In this document: in pieces, positions 1-12,060 of the stretch
Numbering within the stretch: the first letter of the stretch is position 1
Layout: each line of letters starts with the position of its first letter
Assembly (NCBI GenBank): GCA_024516155.1
Contig: JAJJXM010000088.1
Coordinates: 122,780 to 186,779, forward strand
Reading direction: 5' to 3'
DNA: 64,000 bases
Source of the DNA: Pyronema omphalodes
Taxonomy: Eukaryota > Ascomycota > Pezizomycetes > Pezizales > Pyronemataceae
The notes under the pieces: generated by a model
What the model was told of the DNA's origin: nothing
The model's input: the letters and a program-made list of their open reading frames with translations, nothing else
Database searches by the model: none
Made by a program: the position numbers and the translations under genes

Positions 1-1
1 T

Positions 2-520
2 GACTACCGTCGCATGATGGTATCTGCAATTAATAAGGCAGTCGCAGTTGACGACAACTATGCCACCCTAGATCAACTGTTTGAAGACAACTACGCCGAA
101 TTCACTGGAGCCAGTTTCCTGGGGATACAACAGATCCACCAGGACACACAGCGTCGCTTCAATACCCTCGATGACACCATACGCAACAACAGCGATGAGA
201 TGCGCCTCAGATTCGACGTCATGATGACGAAATTCAACATTCTGACCGGCGAAAACACGAAGCTGCGCGCAGCCTACGACTCTACACAGGCAGAAACAGC
301 AGCTCTCAAGGCTGCTGTGGACGCCCTGACGAAGAAAATCGACGAACAGCAACAAGTCATTTCGGCGCCCCCCTCACCGAACCTCACGGCCTCTTCCTCA
401 GCGATGGAAGAGATGACTATGCAACTGTCCGTCGTCCAACATGACATTCAGGATGTCCTGGACGCTGTTCGCAACCCTCCTGAGGAGAGTGGGGGCACGG
501 GTGGCCCGGCGGCTGTTTAA
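2..520 (+). pseudogene. HL coiled-coil protein, internally deleted and 5'-cut
   Basis: The reading frame is open from the window edge to the stop at 518-520 and matches HL protein residues of about 75-240 joined directly to the last dozen residues (ending GGTGGPAAV). The basic region, the linker and most of the Arg/Gly/Glu-rich tail, roughly 230 codons, are missing between NPP and ESGG at about 480. The coiled-coil part is of the variant type seen in HL7 (FNILT...TKLRAAY) and not the NDLLFENATLRK type. The frame is kept, so a short product is possible, but by comparison with intact copies it is a deletion derivative. Confidence 0.75.
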
Positions 521-799
521 CTTTGCTTTGGTTTTGTTTTTGCTTTGTGGAGTAAATAAAGGAGGAAAAATGGTTAAAAATGGGAGGGGAAGGGAGGAGG
601 AAAGGGAGGAGCCCGGCGAGGCGGCCTCTGTGCAAGCAGGGCACTTGGAACATCAGACGCGCTTGGACAAGAAACCCCCGTAGTAACAGTGGGGACAGAC
701 CCCACAACCACAACGATCAAGAGGAGGAGACTGGTAGAGGTGGAGACTGGGTTTTTGCTTTTACATTTCTTTCTTCTTCTCTTTTGTATTTATCTGTCC

Positions 800-828
800 C
801 TTGTCATAACCTTCGGGTTGCAAACAAG
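800..828 (+). other. 3' terminal stem-loop of HL1 (CUUGU/ACAAG type)
   Basis: Outer stem CTTGT/ACAAG, internal loop, inner stem AACC/GGTT capped by TTCG, which gives a canonical C(UUCG)G tetraloop in RNA. It is followed by a short spacer and the (AACA)n tail. It is identical in LINE-C, its truncated copy, HL6 and HL7. Confidence 0.7.
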
Positions 829-860
829 TAATGAGAGAACAAACAAACAAACAAACAAAC

Positions 861-3523
861 CTCCCCCACCCCCCCCATCCACCCTCCCCTGTCGCAGAGA
901 GATAGCGTGGCAGACCTTCTCGCCGTTGGAAGTCAAACAAGCCATCTTTACCTCTTCCCCCTCGAAAGCCCCAGGACCCGACGGGATAACCTTTGGCTGT
1001 CTCCGCCAAGTATACCTCGCCGTCCCCACATACCTGACCAATCTATACTCAACGCTGGGCACTGTAGGGTACCATCCCCGCGGGTGGAGACAGGCCATGA
1101 CGGTAATTATACCAAAACCTAACAAACCCGACTACGCAAATCCAAAGGCGTACCGCCCAATCGCCCTGTTGAACTGCCTTGGAAAAACGTTAGAGAAATT
1201 GATGGCGACTCGGCTCGGACAACTCGCGGAGACCCGGGAACTGTTACACCCAGACCAAATAGGAGGCCGCCCGCAGCGATCCGCCATCGACGCCGCAATG
1301 GCACTGGTCCACGACATCGAAATGGGTAAGCACCAGAAACTTATCACCACAGCACTTTTCCTAGACGTACGCGGAGCTTTCGATAATGTCTCCGCCGACC
1401 GCCTTCAGCAGACACTACACCAGCTAGGCTGCCCCCGACAAATCCGAACATGGTGCGAAACCTTCCTCGCCGAAAGGACGACCGCTCTATCCTTCGACGG
1501 ACAAACAGATCGCCAACGCCCAATTCAAACAGGAATCCCCCAGGGTTCCCCAGCATCACCGATCCTGTTCCTCCTGTACTTAAGACCGCTCTTCGACGCA
1601 CTAATGCAGGAACACCCGTTCGCGTGGACCCCCAGTTACATGGATGACGTCGCAATCGTCGTACAGAGTCGAACCCGGAAAGAAAATGCACGCCCCCTGG
1701 AAAAAGTCACCAAAACAGCGTTCACTTGGGCAGCTTCCAACGCTGTGGCCTTTGACGACTCAAAGACGGAACTCCTCCACTTCCACTGGGCGAGGTCAGA
1801 TACAATCACAGACAACGAAAAAGTGAAACTACCAAACGGTACGATAGTGAGCCCTGGGACGCAGGGAGGAGAAAAAGATGTAGTACGGTGGATTGGTATG
1901 TACCTAGACAGACGCCTTAACTTTAAAGCACATGTACGTAGAAAAACAGCCGCCGCACAAAGAACGCTCAACGCGCTATGCCGATTAGCACGATATGAAA
2001 CTGGTTTGTCTCCCCTCGCGACCCGACTGATTTTCCAGGCATGCGTCCAAACCCGTGCGGACTTTGGCGCGGAGATATGGTGGACACGACAGAGAGACCT
2101 TGCCTCGAAACTACAAACCCAACAAAACTCAGCCCTACGCCGCATACTCAACGCCTTCAACTCGACTCCCACACTGGCGCTCCATAACGAGACTGCGCTA
2201 CCTCCGGTACCGATACGCCTGGACCACAAGCAACGCCAATACGCACTTCGCGTCCTCACTCTCCCTCCGACACATCCGATCGCACGCCGGTGTCCCACAT
2301 CCTTCCCCATACCGAGCCTACAATCCGCCGCTATTGAGATCGCAAACGAGTACGACCACCCGTGGCACAACACCACACGACAACCCACGCGCCTCCTCAG
2401 CGCTCTACACTCTCTCTCGCCTTGGCTCCCTCTCAACGCACCGGTCGAAGACACCTCCCTCCCCGTTCCGCTGGACGCCGACGAAAACCTCTTAACCGTC
2501 GACATCCCCACAACCCCGAAACCCGAGACAGCACACGACCACCTCCTACTCCTCGACAACCTCAGACGACGCCGCAATGCCATCGTCGCCTACACGGACG
2601 GGTCGCAGACCGCGTCTGGCACCGGCGCCGGATACACCATCACCTCCGGACTACCCACCACCATCAACGCCATCGTACCTATGGGAGACACAGCTGAAGT
2701 GTTCGATGCAGAGGTACGCGCAATTCAAGAATGCCTCTTAACGTGCTTGAAGTACATCGCTCGCCTCAACCTCCACAACCGTCGACTACACATCTTTAGC
2801 GACAACAAAGCAGCGATCCAACGTGCCTCACACCTCCGACGCGGCCCCGGCCAGGAAATAGCCCACACTATACACGAGACAGCCGAAGCCCTACTAAAAC
2901 ACGACGTCACAGTCACCCTCCACTGGATCCCCGGTCACTCCGACATACCTGGCAGCGATGCCGCAGACCGCCTGGCTAAACAAGCCACCGAATCCCTCCC
3001 CCGTGCGAATCTACCCTTTACGCTCACCCGGTTACGCAAGAAAGCACGCGAAAAGACCGTTGCCGAGTGGACGCACTGGTACTCCTCCTCCGATCGACCA
3101 CACACATACTCCGCCCCGCATCGGAGTTGCATGGATCCCATCTACGTCGACAACCCCCGGTGGCTCTCTACCGCGATCCTCGGCCTTCGTACAGGTCACG
3201 GGTACTTTCTAGACTGCCTAGCACACCCGCCGACAGACTCCTACCCATCGCAACATTGTAGCTGCCCGCTACACCCCCCCCAGACCCCTCGGCACCTGCT
3301 CCTCAGCTGCCCAGATCACCAGGACGCCCGGACAACACTTCGACAGGATCTCAAACTCCACAGGAATTCCCGGATCAATATGGACAACATCCTCTACACC
3401 CCCTCCGGCACAAAGGCTCTCTCTTCGTTTATCTCCGCGACAAAGGTCGCTACTTCGGTATGGGCTCATGCCAGGTTAAGTAGGACTCGCATGCGAGACG
3501 ACCCCCGTTTCATTGACAGCTAA
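861..3523 (+). CDS. LINE-A ORF2, RT-RNase H part (N-terminus missing)
   Basis: About 887 codons are open to the TAA at 3523. In order they show: a proline run, the KAPGPDG motif, a RT palm with PQGSPASP near 1540 and YMDDVAIV near 1637 (catalytic Asp pair), RNase H with YTDGSQ near 2593, a Glu (AEVRAI) near 2710, FSDNKAA near 2800 and HWIPGHSD near 2922, then a Cys/His cluster near 3262 (CSCPLHPPQTPRHLLLSCP). The endonuclease is not in the window. In the cell this polypeptide nicks target DNA and copies the element RNA at the nick (family knowledge). The frame happens to stay open leftward through the HL1 tail to 689, which is accidental. No inactivating lesion is visible in the part seen. 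Confidence 0.85.
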
Positions 3524-4097
3524 TAAGCAGCACCGCTTGACTTCTCCGTGCGTTGTAGATTCGTCGCTCTCTTTTGACTTCATGTTTTCCTTCTCATTTT
3601 CTTTGCTTTTCTGTTTCCTTTGTTATTGCGGGCGGAGTGGATAGGAGAAGACAGTGGAAGGAGAAGGGACCGGGGAAGGAAAGGGGGGACGGGATTGCGC
3701 GACGAGAGTTTTTCCTTTGATTATTTCCTTTCTTTTGTTTTGTTTTTAAGGGCGGAAGGGGTATACGGGATTGCACGAGGAGAGAGAGGCGCGATGGGAA
3801 GGGGCAGAGTGGGCCGGCGGAGGTTATCTTTTTCTTTTTGTTCGTGGAGGAAATAAAGGCGGGAAAAACGGCTAAAACATGGGAGGGGAAGGGTGGAGGA
3901 AAGAGAGGACACCCGGCGCGGTGGCCTCTGTGCGAACAGGGCACTGGAACAGCACACCCGGTTGGACAACAAGACCAACGAAGTAATAGTGGGGACAGGA
4001 CCACAAAATCACAGCCTGAGGGAGGAGCAGCGGAGGTAGAGACGGGACTTTGTTTTGGTTTTTGCTTTTGACTTTCCATGTACTATAAACCTGTACC
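3524..4097 (+). other. LINE-A 3' untranslated region
   Basis: Non-coding, with purine-rich and T-rich stretches. The last ~330 bp (from about 3830) align with the 3' ends of LINE-C, LINE-D and all HL elements through shared blocks such as ggaggaaataaaggcgg and a cccggcg..ggtggcctc box. Unlike the other LINEs, it has no clear long poly(A) after the stop. Confidence 0.6.
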
Positions 4098-4127
4098 CTC
4101 GTCATAACCAATAAGGTTGCATACGAG
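4098..4127 (+). other. 3' terminal stem-loop of LINE-A (CUCGU/ACGAG type)
   Basis: Outer stem CTCGT/ACGAG, inner stem AACC/GGTT, loop AATAA. Relative to the LINE-C form (CTTGT/ACAAG) the middle base pair has changed from T-A to C-G on both sides, which is a compensatory change supporting a real RNA structure. Confidence 0.7.
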
Positions 4128-4155
4128 TAATGAATAAACAAACAAACAAACAAAC

Positions 4156-4912
4156 GACATCATAAGGCATACCATGCCCTACCGGAGCGCACTGCCCCGT
4201 CACATTCCTGTATGATGTCATATGTGCCGCACCTGCGCACACTTGCGCGCAGCCACACCCTGGTGTGGATGCAAATGCCGTATTGTTTCCAAGTTGGCAG
4301 CTCTAGGCCCAAGGACGCGTCATATCAGTTTCATCAAACAGGTTTCCTGAGTGGGGTTCCCTGCTGGACGTCGTCTCATGCTGATGCACTGTTGACCCTT
4401 GTCCTGCAGTCCACTCCTGTTTGCTGACTAGACTCTGCCTTATCTCTCGCCCACTGTTCACCCAACCAGCAACACCGGATGACACTCTTGCGCCGAATCT
4501 CCATCCTCCTGGAATCCTCTGTTCCTATGCAGCCCCTATCGTAGCCGTGTATTGCCGAACTCTCCTCAGGTATAAGGAGGTGACCTTTCGTCGTCTTCCT
4601 CGTTCTCCATCAGCGTCATTTGTAGTTGTCTCAAGGGCAAGTCGACGCCCTTGAGGTAAGTGTTCCTTTCCCCCTCTCCGTCCTGAGTCCTCCCAAACTG
4701 ACAGTGAATAATAGTTTCGTCGCCTCGGGCCGGGATCCTCGTGAGGTCCTATCGGAAAGTCACGAATCACGTGACGTGGCTAGCCGGAGCTCCTCTGGGG
4801 GTTCCGGCCCAGGATACTAACTTGATTATTCATTCTCCTGTCGAGTTTGCCATATTCTCCATAGCGTTATATATGATACCTATTCTATTCTCACACATTA
4901 TAGGGTGTGACA
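4156..4912 (-). repeat. LTR1, 3' LTR of gypsy-1 (truncated by LINE-A)
   Basis: It begins (minus strand) TGTCACACCCTATAATG at 4912 and matches 26540-27297 and 50725-51484 at high identity. About 130-155 bp of its distal end is lost beyond the LINE-A insertion at 4155. A polypurine-like tract lies directly inside it. Confidence 0.85.
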
Positions 4913-4926
4913 CCACCTCCCCCCTG
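4913..4926 (-). other. Polypurine tract of gypsy-1
   Basis: On the minus strand an AGGGGGGAGGTGG-type purine run directly abuts the TGTCACACCC start of the 3' LTR, the expected plus-strand primer position in LTR elements. Confidence 0.7.
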
Positions 4927-5083
4927 TTCAAGCTTCGTCCCGAAGCTCGTAGTTCATCATTCTGTGATCGCACCTCGCCGCAGCCAAGTGATTAAGTGAT
5001 CAATTATAGATGTAGTCCTCCAGCCCCTACATCCTACTACCAACTCAACCTAATGAAAACCACGTGGGGAAAAACATTAAGTT
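4927..5083 (-). other. gypsy-1 3' non-coding segment
   Basis: About 160 bp between the chromodomain stop and the purine tract. I see no further feature. Confidence 0.5.
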
Positions 5084-5910
5084 TTAATTCTTGAGTCGGT
5101 AGTCCCTCGGAGAATCAGGATGCTTGAGAATGAATTCTCTGAGCTTCTCCTGACCTCCTACTGAAAAGTTATCGAAGGGTTCCGCCGTCCAATCTTTCTT
5201 GTTAGGCCACCCAAGCCATTTTACGAGGTTTAGTACTCTGTTCCCTGATTTATAACTGCTCATAATTTCATCAATGTCGTACTCCTCGCTTCCCTCAACG
5301 TCGTCTGCTTCCCTAGGAATTTTGTTTGGGTCTGGTGGAGCTCTTGTACCGGTGTGGAAAGGCTCAAGTAGGGAAATATGAAAGACATCATGAATCTTCC
5401 ATTTTCGTGGTAATGTGAGACGTAATGCTGTTGGGGATATGACTTTTTCGATTTGGAATGGACCGTGAAGTTCGTGATCCAATTTATGTGATGGGCGTCT
5501 TGTTTTTATGTGTCGTCCATCGAGCATAACCAAGTCTCCAACTTGGTAAGTAGGTGCCTCCTTTCGTTGTAGGTCTGCATACTTTTTCATTCTTTCTTGT
5601 GCTTTTTGTAAGGAGATCTTTGCTCCTTCATGCACAGTATGCATCCAGTGGGCGTAAGCTTTGCTGGCTGGGTTTCGCACAGCAGTTGCAGTTGGGTTGC
5701 TAGCAATGGGGTTGTAGCCGTAGTTCGCATAGAAGGGTGAAAGTCCTGTAGCGGTGGATACTGAGTTGTTGTAAGCAAACTCTGCCATTGGCAATAGGTC
5801 AACCCAATCGTCCATCTCATGATTGACAAAAGAGCGGAGGTAGGCTTCAATTGTCTGGTTAAGTCGTTCCGTCTGTCCGTCAGTTTGAGGGTGGAACGCT
5901 GTGGACATTC
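5084..5910 (-). pseudogene. gypsy-1 integrase C-terminal half and chromodomain
   Basis: The frame runs from the LINE-B target site leftward. It starts in the integrase core at TAFHPQTDGQTERLNQ (the last catalytic Glu of D,D-35-E), continues through AEFAYNNS, a GDLVMLD segment, the LP..W.IHDVFHISLLEPF motif near 5400 and a chromodomain (VLNLVKWLGW...DWTAEP) near 5200, and ends at 5084. The upstream half of integrase continues at 12577. The chromodomain presumably directs insertion to heterochromatin (known for chromoviruses). Confidence 0.85.
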
Positions 5911-6237
5911 ACACGACTGACAGGAACACACCCCGAGTTCGACCCCCCCCCCAGCTATCTCAACAACCACCCGGAAATCATCAGATTTTCGAGCGGATTC
6001 TTGAATAGCGCACTCGATTTACCTACCCGAAGCCTCTACAGACCCGGCACGCTCTTTTTCGTCGCGCAAGCGAGGTGAAAGAGAATCACGGCCCCTGAAG
6101 ACGCCCCTCGGCATAGGCACAACGCGACCCCACCACAACCACAAAACAACAACCACTCGCTCGAACTCGTCCTCTCTTCTCTTCCCTTTAAAATCTATCG
6201 CTCACTCGATCTCCCCTCCTAACTCCTTCGCGGCGAC
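5911..6237 (+). promoter_or_regulatory. LINE-B 5' UTR with C-run motif
   Basis: The 327 bp before the ORF1 ATG. It opens with a segment containing gttcgacccccccccc followed by a CAACAAC-rich stretch, a layout also seen at the starts of LINE-C, LINE-E and all complete HL elements. LINEs usually carry an internal promoter here; that role is inferred only. Confidence 0.45.
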
Positions 6238-8026
6238 ATGGCCCCACGCTCTGCTGCCCCCCGCAAAAAACCTCTTCCCCCCGACAAAATCAGCACGCCG
6301 AGCCTTAGCGCGAGCCAACACGCTAGCGCAGAGCCGCACTCCCAAGCAACCACACTTGACGACATGAACCTCGACACCGACACTGACGTCAGTGACGAAG
6401 AAACCGCGTCGCCTACACCAACCCCAGCTCGCCGCCCCTCCACCCCGCCGCAACCCACCCCTCAACACCAACCGCCTGCCCCAACTGCACCCAGAACTGG
6501 ACACACAATCCACGTACGCAACATCCAAGACTTCCCAACCCTTCCGGCAAAACGCTCTGCACCGTCCACCACCACTTCAACTGAAACTCCTCTCGTCTAC
6601 GAACACGGCATCCAGGCCTCCTTGCGCACACTCGGCAATGAAACAGCGGTCCCCCAACACACCAGCATCGCAGACCTCACAGCAATCGACCGAGTTATGG
6701 CCACAGTAACCGCACACGCTGATGCTGCACGCCTCAACGACCACCGTACCACCCAACGCCTCAATAAAGCATTCAGCATCATGGACCGCGATAGAGCAAC
6801 ACTACGCAAGATCGAAGAAATGCTCCGCAAGCTCCTGCCCTCCCATGATATTCCTGACTCTGCCGACCCCGCCCCTGACACCGACCCCCTGCCTCCTGCC
6901 CAAACCGACGATCTGGTCACCTACTGGAAGACCCGTTGTTTCGCTGCTGAAGAAGCACTAGCTAAACACAATATCGCCGCCCCCCCCCGCTATCCCCTTC
7001 CCCGTCCCCCAAGGAACTGCTGCCTGGACAGAACCAAATATCCCCAGAAAGCTCTTCAGCTCTGTTACCCAGACTGTCGCCACCCAGAAGTCCAAGACCC
7101 CCTCTCAACCCAAAAAGCCATCACCAAAACCTGCCGTCCCCCGCCCTGTTACTGTTTCCATCCCCTGCCCAGACCCAGAAAAACTCACACATGATGTCAA
7201 TGCCCACCTCGGTACTGCTACCAACCGTGCACTCCGGGAGGCAGATGCCCCTGACCACATGTCTGTTGTTACGGTGCGCCGCAACCAGCTTGGAAACCTC
7301 ACCCTTACGTTCTCCCCCAAAACCACTACTGAAGAAGTTACTGCCCACCTCAACACCCTCCAGGAGGCTGCCCAGTCAATCCACTACACCCTGCTTGCAC
7401 CCCGCGTTGCCGAAAAGTGGTTCAAACTTACGGTACACAGCATTCCACTTGACTCCTACCCTGATAACCCTGATGGCATGCAAGCTCTCCAATCTGAGAT
7501 TGAGCGCAACCATGATATCCAACTCGCCCAACCCCCCCGATACATAACCCACCCTGACAAACGCGTTGGCAAGACAGCATCAAGTGTTATGATCGCCCTT
7601 AAGACCAATGAAGACGCGCAACGGCTCAAGAGAACCAAAGTTATTGTACGCTATGAGCAGAGGAAGGTTACTGAGTATCACTCAGCTCGCCCCACCGACC
7701 AATGCCGTCGCTGCCTTAACTTTGGACACCACCACGCGGTCTGCCCCTCCATTTCCCACCCCACTTGCGCCCTTTGTGCCGGCCCACATTCCACTGACCT
7801 GCATCAATGTGCTGAATGTCCGACCAAGACTGGACGGCTATGCCCCCATGTCAGTGTTAAATGCAGAAACTGCACTGATGCCAATCAAGATGACACAGCC
7901 CACCCTGCATTCCACCCCAAATGCCCCTCCCGCCTGGAAGTCATAAGAACTGTCTGGCAAAGAACAAAAACCGCCCACAAACCCTCTGACCTACCCTCTG
8001 ACACTAATATGACCACCGATGAGTAA
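6238..8026 (+). pseudogene. LINE-B ORF1 (zinc-knuckle RNA-binding protein), one frameshift
   Basis: ATG at 6238. The first frame gives a low-complexity Pro/Thr/Asp N-terminus and a helical segment (residues ~150-200, LNKAFSIMDRDRATLRKIEE). It then goes out of frame at the C9 run 6980-6988. The rest is open in another frame to the TAA at 8024-8026 and holds the conserved core (SIPCPDPEKL near 7160; PPRYITHPDKRVGK near 7535; KVTEYHSARPTDQCRRC near 7665) and three Cys/His knuckles at about 7702-7925. The frameshift sits in a homopolymer, so it could be a real indel or a sequencing error. The stop overlaps the ORF2 start (ATGAGTAA). Function, by family: binds element RNA to form the RNP. Confidence 0.8.
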
Positions 8027-11000
8027 TTACAACTCTTCCGCGGCAACCCTACGAATAATATCCCACAACATTAATAGAAGCACCATAGCCCTTAACTCCC
8101 TTCTGAACTCTGCTGGCAGGACCGCAGACATCATTCTGATACAGGAAGCTGATATCAGAAATCCCATATATGCCACAACACACCCAGATTTCCTTCTCCT
8201 TATACCCCCAGCAAACAATCGGACAGTTGTCAGGACGATGGCGTACATTTCGAGACTAAACCCTCACCTACATGTTACTCCACGTCCTGACATCTGTGCG
8301 GACCCGGATCTCCAGATCCTTGAAATACACACCCCCCTTATCCCCACCTTTTACCTACTGAACATTTACAACGAATGGGAACAAGAATCCAAACAATACA
8401 CCCTCCCACGCTCATTTACCCCACTTACCCTACCCCACCGCTGCGTCCTGACAGGTGATATGAATGCCCATCATACACTGTGGAACTCTCATCTCACACG
8501 GATGACACGCGCGGACGAGCTGGTATACCTGATTGAAGAAGCCGGCTGGCACCTAGCTAACACACCAGACACACCAACATACCACTACCGCAATGGCCGG
8601 GGATCCTCCGTCCTGGACCTGACACTCTCTACACCCTCCATGGCGAATGAAGTACAGAACTGGGCAGTCGATGAGGAAGCGGCAACAGGTTCAGACCATG
8701 AGGTCATCCGGTTCCAAATACAGTCGCAACACCCAGATGTTGAGCTCTCCAACCCCAAACCACGACTGAACTGGAAAAAGACCAACTGGGATGAATTTGC
8801 TACCATCCTCACACGACTCGCATCTTCCCTTCGACCCCGGTGGTCACACCTACAAGGGAATCCTACTACCAATAACCTGGACGAATGGGCCGCCTCCCTT
8901 CAACAAACCATAGCCACGGCAGCCGAACAATCTACTCCAGCCATCGAACATTCCCCCAGATCTAAACGCTGGTGGACTGACAATCTCACAACCACTAGGA
9001 AAGAAATGAACCAGGCTCAAAGGGTCTGGAAGCGCACAAGGAACCCAGATGACCACGCCCACTTCAAAAGCAAACGCAACCACCACTTCCGGGCAGTCCG
9101 ACATGCAAAAGACAGCCTATGGAAGGAGTACCTGTCTCAAGCCAAAGGAGCGGACATATGGGCTGCCTTCCGCTATACTAACCCTCGCCGCGCTCAGCTC
9201 ACCCCACCAATCACTGACACAACTACCCAACCCAATGCTCTCCGCACAGACTTCGCCGGAAAAGTTCAAGCCTTTCAGGCCCTGTTCCCCCCCCCACCAG
9301 ACGCCCCTCCTCAACCCCACCACAACAATAAACCCCCAATCGAATGGAACACATTCTCGGAAACCGAAGTCAAATCAGCCATCTTCACCTCAGCACCGAA
9401 GAAGGCCCCTGGCCCGGATGGGATCCCATTCCTGTGCCTACGACAAGCCTACACCACCATCCCGGAAGATTTCCACCTTCTATACGCAACCCTGGGCAGA
9501 GTTGGATATCAACCACGCTGCTGGAGACAGGCTACTACAGTGGTGATACCGAAGCCAAACAAACCTGACTACAGCTCTGTGAAGGCCTATCGCCCGATCG
9601 CGCTGCTAAACTGCATGGGAAAGATTTTAGAAAAGCTAATGGCGACACGTCTAGGACAACTAGCAGAAACACACCACATCCTCCACAGAGATCAAATTGG
9701 AGGACGACCCAAGCGATCAGCCATCGACGCAGCAATGGCCCTGACACACGACATTGAAGTTGGGCACAAAAACAAACTCATAACCTCCGCCCTCTTCCTC
9801 GACGTCAGAGGCGCATTCGACAATGTATCCGCCACACGCCTCCTCGCTACAATGACATCTCTGGGATGCCCACTTCCTACGGTATCTTGGTGCGCCTCCT
9901 TCCTCCAGGACAGGACCACGGCCTTGTCATTCGACGGACACACCGACGGACAACGAGCTACCAGAACCGGTATCCCCCAGGGATCACCCGCCTCACCAAT
10001 CCTGTTCCTCCTCTACCTACGACCGCTCTTTGACAGTCTATCATCTATCCACCCCAGCATCTGGACACCCAGCTACATCGACGACGTCGCTCTAGTCACA
10101 CAGGGTACATCTAGAGAATCCAACTCAAGGGCCCTTGAGAGGGCCGCAGAAACCGCCTTTGAATGGGCCCACAACAACGCAGTGGCATTCGACGACTCCA
10201 AGTCAGAACTTCTCCATTTCCACAGATCACAAAAAGACGACACCACCCCTCAAACATGCGTCAGACTTCCCAATGGCACAATAGTCCAACCAGGCACGAA
10301 AGGCGGAAAGAAAGATGTGGTCCGGTGGATTGGTATCCACTTTGATAGAAAACTTTCCTTTGTTCACCATGTAAATACTAGACTAACAGCCGCATCCAGG
10401 TCCTTTAACGCCCTAAGAAGCCTTGTGCGATATGAAACTGGTCTGTCCCCCTCCGCTACAAGAACACTTTACCGTGCATGTGTCCAGTCCAGGTCCGACT
10501 TCGGTTCAGAGATATGGTGGTCAAATCAGAAAACGCTGGAATCCAAACTACAACGACAACAGAACACCGCCCTACGAAAGATCCTTAACGCCTTCACATC
10601 CACTCCAATCATGGCCCTGCACAACGAGGCGGCCCTCCCACCCGTTAAGATCAGACTCACCCACAAGAAACGAAAATATGCCCTCAGACTCCTCTCCCTG
10701 CCCCCTACCCACCCCGTCATTTCCCGCTGCCCCTCCTCCTACCCCACCCCAGGCCACTTTGAGAACGCCATCATGTCCCCCACAGAGTATGACTGTGACT
10801 GGCACGGTCACACACGCCCCCAGTCCCGTCTCACAAGCATCCTCACTCTGATGAGACCATGGCTATCCCCCACCAGCACAGTTGAGAACACGGCCCAACC
10901 GGATCCCTCGGTATGGAAACCACCCCCCCTGACAACAACCATCTCCACGAGCGAAAAGGAGGACGCAGCTACTGAACACCTTGCACTCCTACACTCCCTC

Positions 11001-12006
11001 AAAACAACACCCAATGCAATCGTGGTATACACTGATGGCTCCCAACTCAACGACAAGACCGGGGCTAGCTTCTTCATCCCCTACGGCCTCGACAAACAAA
11101 TACAAGCCCTCATTCCCATGACCAACACAAACGAAGTCTTTGACGCTGAACTACAAGCCATCTCAGAGAGCCTACTCTCCTGCGCTACACACCTGCGACG
11201 CCTCCACCTCCACAACCGCCAGATACACATCTTCACCGACAACCAGGCAGCCATCATCCGCTCTTCGCACCTCTCGCCAGGCCCAGGACGGGAAACTGCC
11301 GGCATCATCCACCACACCTGTCAAACCCTCCTCACACGAACCAACTCCACAGTGCACCTTCACTGGGTACCAGGCCACACCGACATTGCAGGCAACGATG
11401 AAGCAGATCGCCTGGCAAAATTGGCAACTGACAGAAACCCCCTACCGAACTCGACAATCTCCTTGTCATGGCTGCGACGCCGCATCCATGAAGCTCACAT
11501 CCATGATTGGGTCACCTGGTACACCTCCTCCACCCGCCCAAAGACATACGATGCACCATTCAAGCGGAAGCTTGATGAAGCGTACACATCAGTGCCCCGA
11601 AAGATATCCACAGCGATACTGGGCCTCCGAACAGGACATGGTTACTTTCTCAACAGCCTGGCACACCCCCCCTCCGAACAATACCCTTCCCGCTCATGCA
11701 CATGCCCCCTCCACCCACCTCAAACCCCACGCCACCTGATCCTGGCCTGCCCCATATTTACCTCCCACCGTATTAACCTCCGCCACCAACTTAAACTACC
11801 ACGGCACCGACAACTACAACTTAAGATGATCCTCCACACGCCACACGGAATTCAAGCCCTGACCACTATTATCTCTGAAACGAAGCTCGCAACTGCGGAA
11901 TGGGCACACACACAGTTAAGTACCCCTGCAGCGGAGAGACACTCACCAGAACACAGATTCACAATGGCAGATTGGGGTACGTTAACTGACCCCGATGAAG
12001 AACACA

Positions 12007-12011
<5 letters not shown>
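8019..12011 (+). CDS. LINE-B ORF2: endonuclease - RT - RNase H polyprotein
   Basis: 1330 codons without a break. APE-type endonuclease at residues 1-230 (ISHNINRS, IILIQE, TGDMNAHH, SDHEVIRF at ~225); KAPGPDG near 468; RT with IPQGSPASP near 655 and YIDDVALV near 685; RNase H from ~1000 with YTDGSQ, AELQAI, FTDNQAA (~1072), HWVPGHTD (~1115); C-terminal Cys/His motif CTCPLHPPQTPRHLILACP near 1227. All catalytic residues I can check are present. The enzyme nicks the target and primes reverse transcription from the nick; the RNase H domain is typical of the I/Tad group. The start is chosen because the ATG overlaps the ORF1 stop, as in LINE-C and LINE-D. Confidence 0.93.

Positions 12012-12059
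<48 letters not shown>
12010..12059 (+). repeat. Internal poly(A), 50 bp, directly after LINE-B ORF2
   Basis: A pure run of 50 A beginning in the TAA stop codon of ORF2, followed by another 500 bp of element. It is not the 3' end. LINE-C and its truncated copy have A-runs at the corresponding place. Confidence 0.9.

Positions 12060-12060
<1 letters not shown>

Larger units (their letters stand above)
1..860 (+). mobile_element. HL1: ORF1-only half-LINE, 5' end outside window, AACA tail
   Basis: This is the 3' part of a non-autonomous non-LTR element. It holds the end of an HL coding region, a 340-bp 3' UTR, a stem-loop and an (AACA)n tail ending at 860. It is inserted inside the ORF2 of LINE-A, whose proline-rich linker resumes at 861. 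The 3' UTR from about position 540 on is nearly identical to the last 330 bp of LINE-C, which suggests that the LINE-C machinery mobilised it. The left target-site copy lies outside the window. Against the other HL copies it carries a large internal deletion. Confidence 0.85.
861..4155 (+). mobile_element. LINE-A: Tad-like LINE, 3' half visible
   Basis: A non-LTR retrotransposon whose 5' half lies left of HL1, outside the window. Visible are the proline linker, reverse transcriptase, RNase H and C-terminal region of ORF2 (to 3523), a 630-bp 3' UTR, a stem-loop and an (AACA)n tail ending at 4155. The tail abuts LTR1 sequence that starts about 130 bp inside the LTR when compared with the other copies, so LINE-A inserted into the 3' LTR of gypsy-1. 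Confidence 0.85.

Noticed and set aside
689..3523. A single 944-aa gene
   Set aside because: The first ~57 codons are HL1 3' UTR and tail. The RT part belongs to LINE-A, and the joint is an insertion boundary.
6980..6988. Programmed frameshift in LINE-B ORF1
   Set aside because: The other LINEs do not have a matching signal at this site, and the run is a simple C homopolymer, so an indel is more likely.
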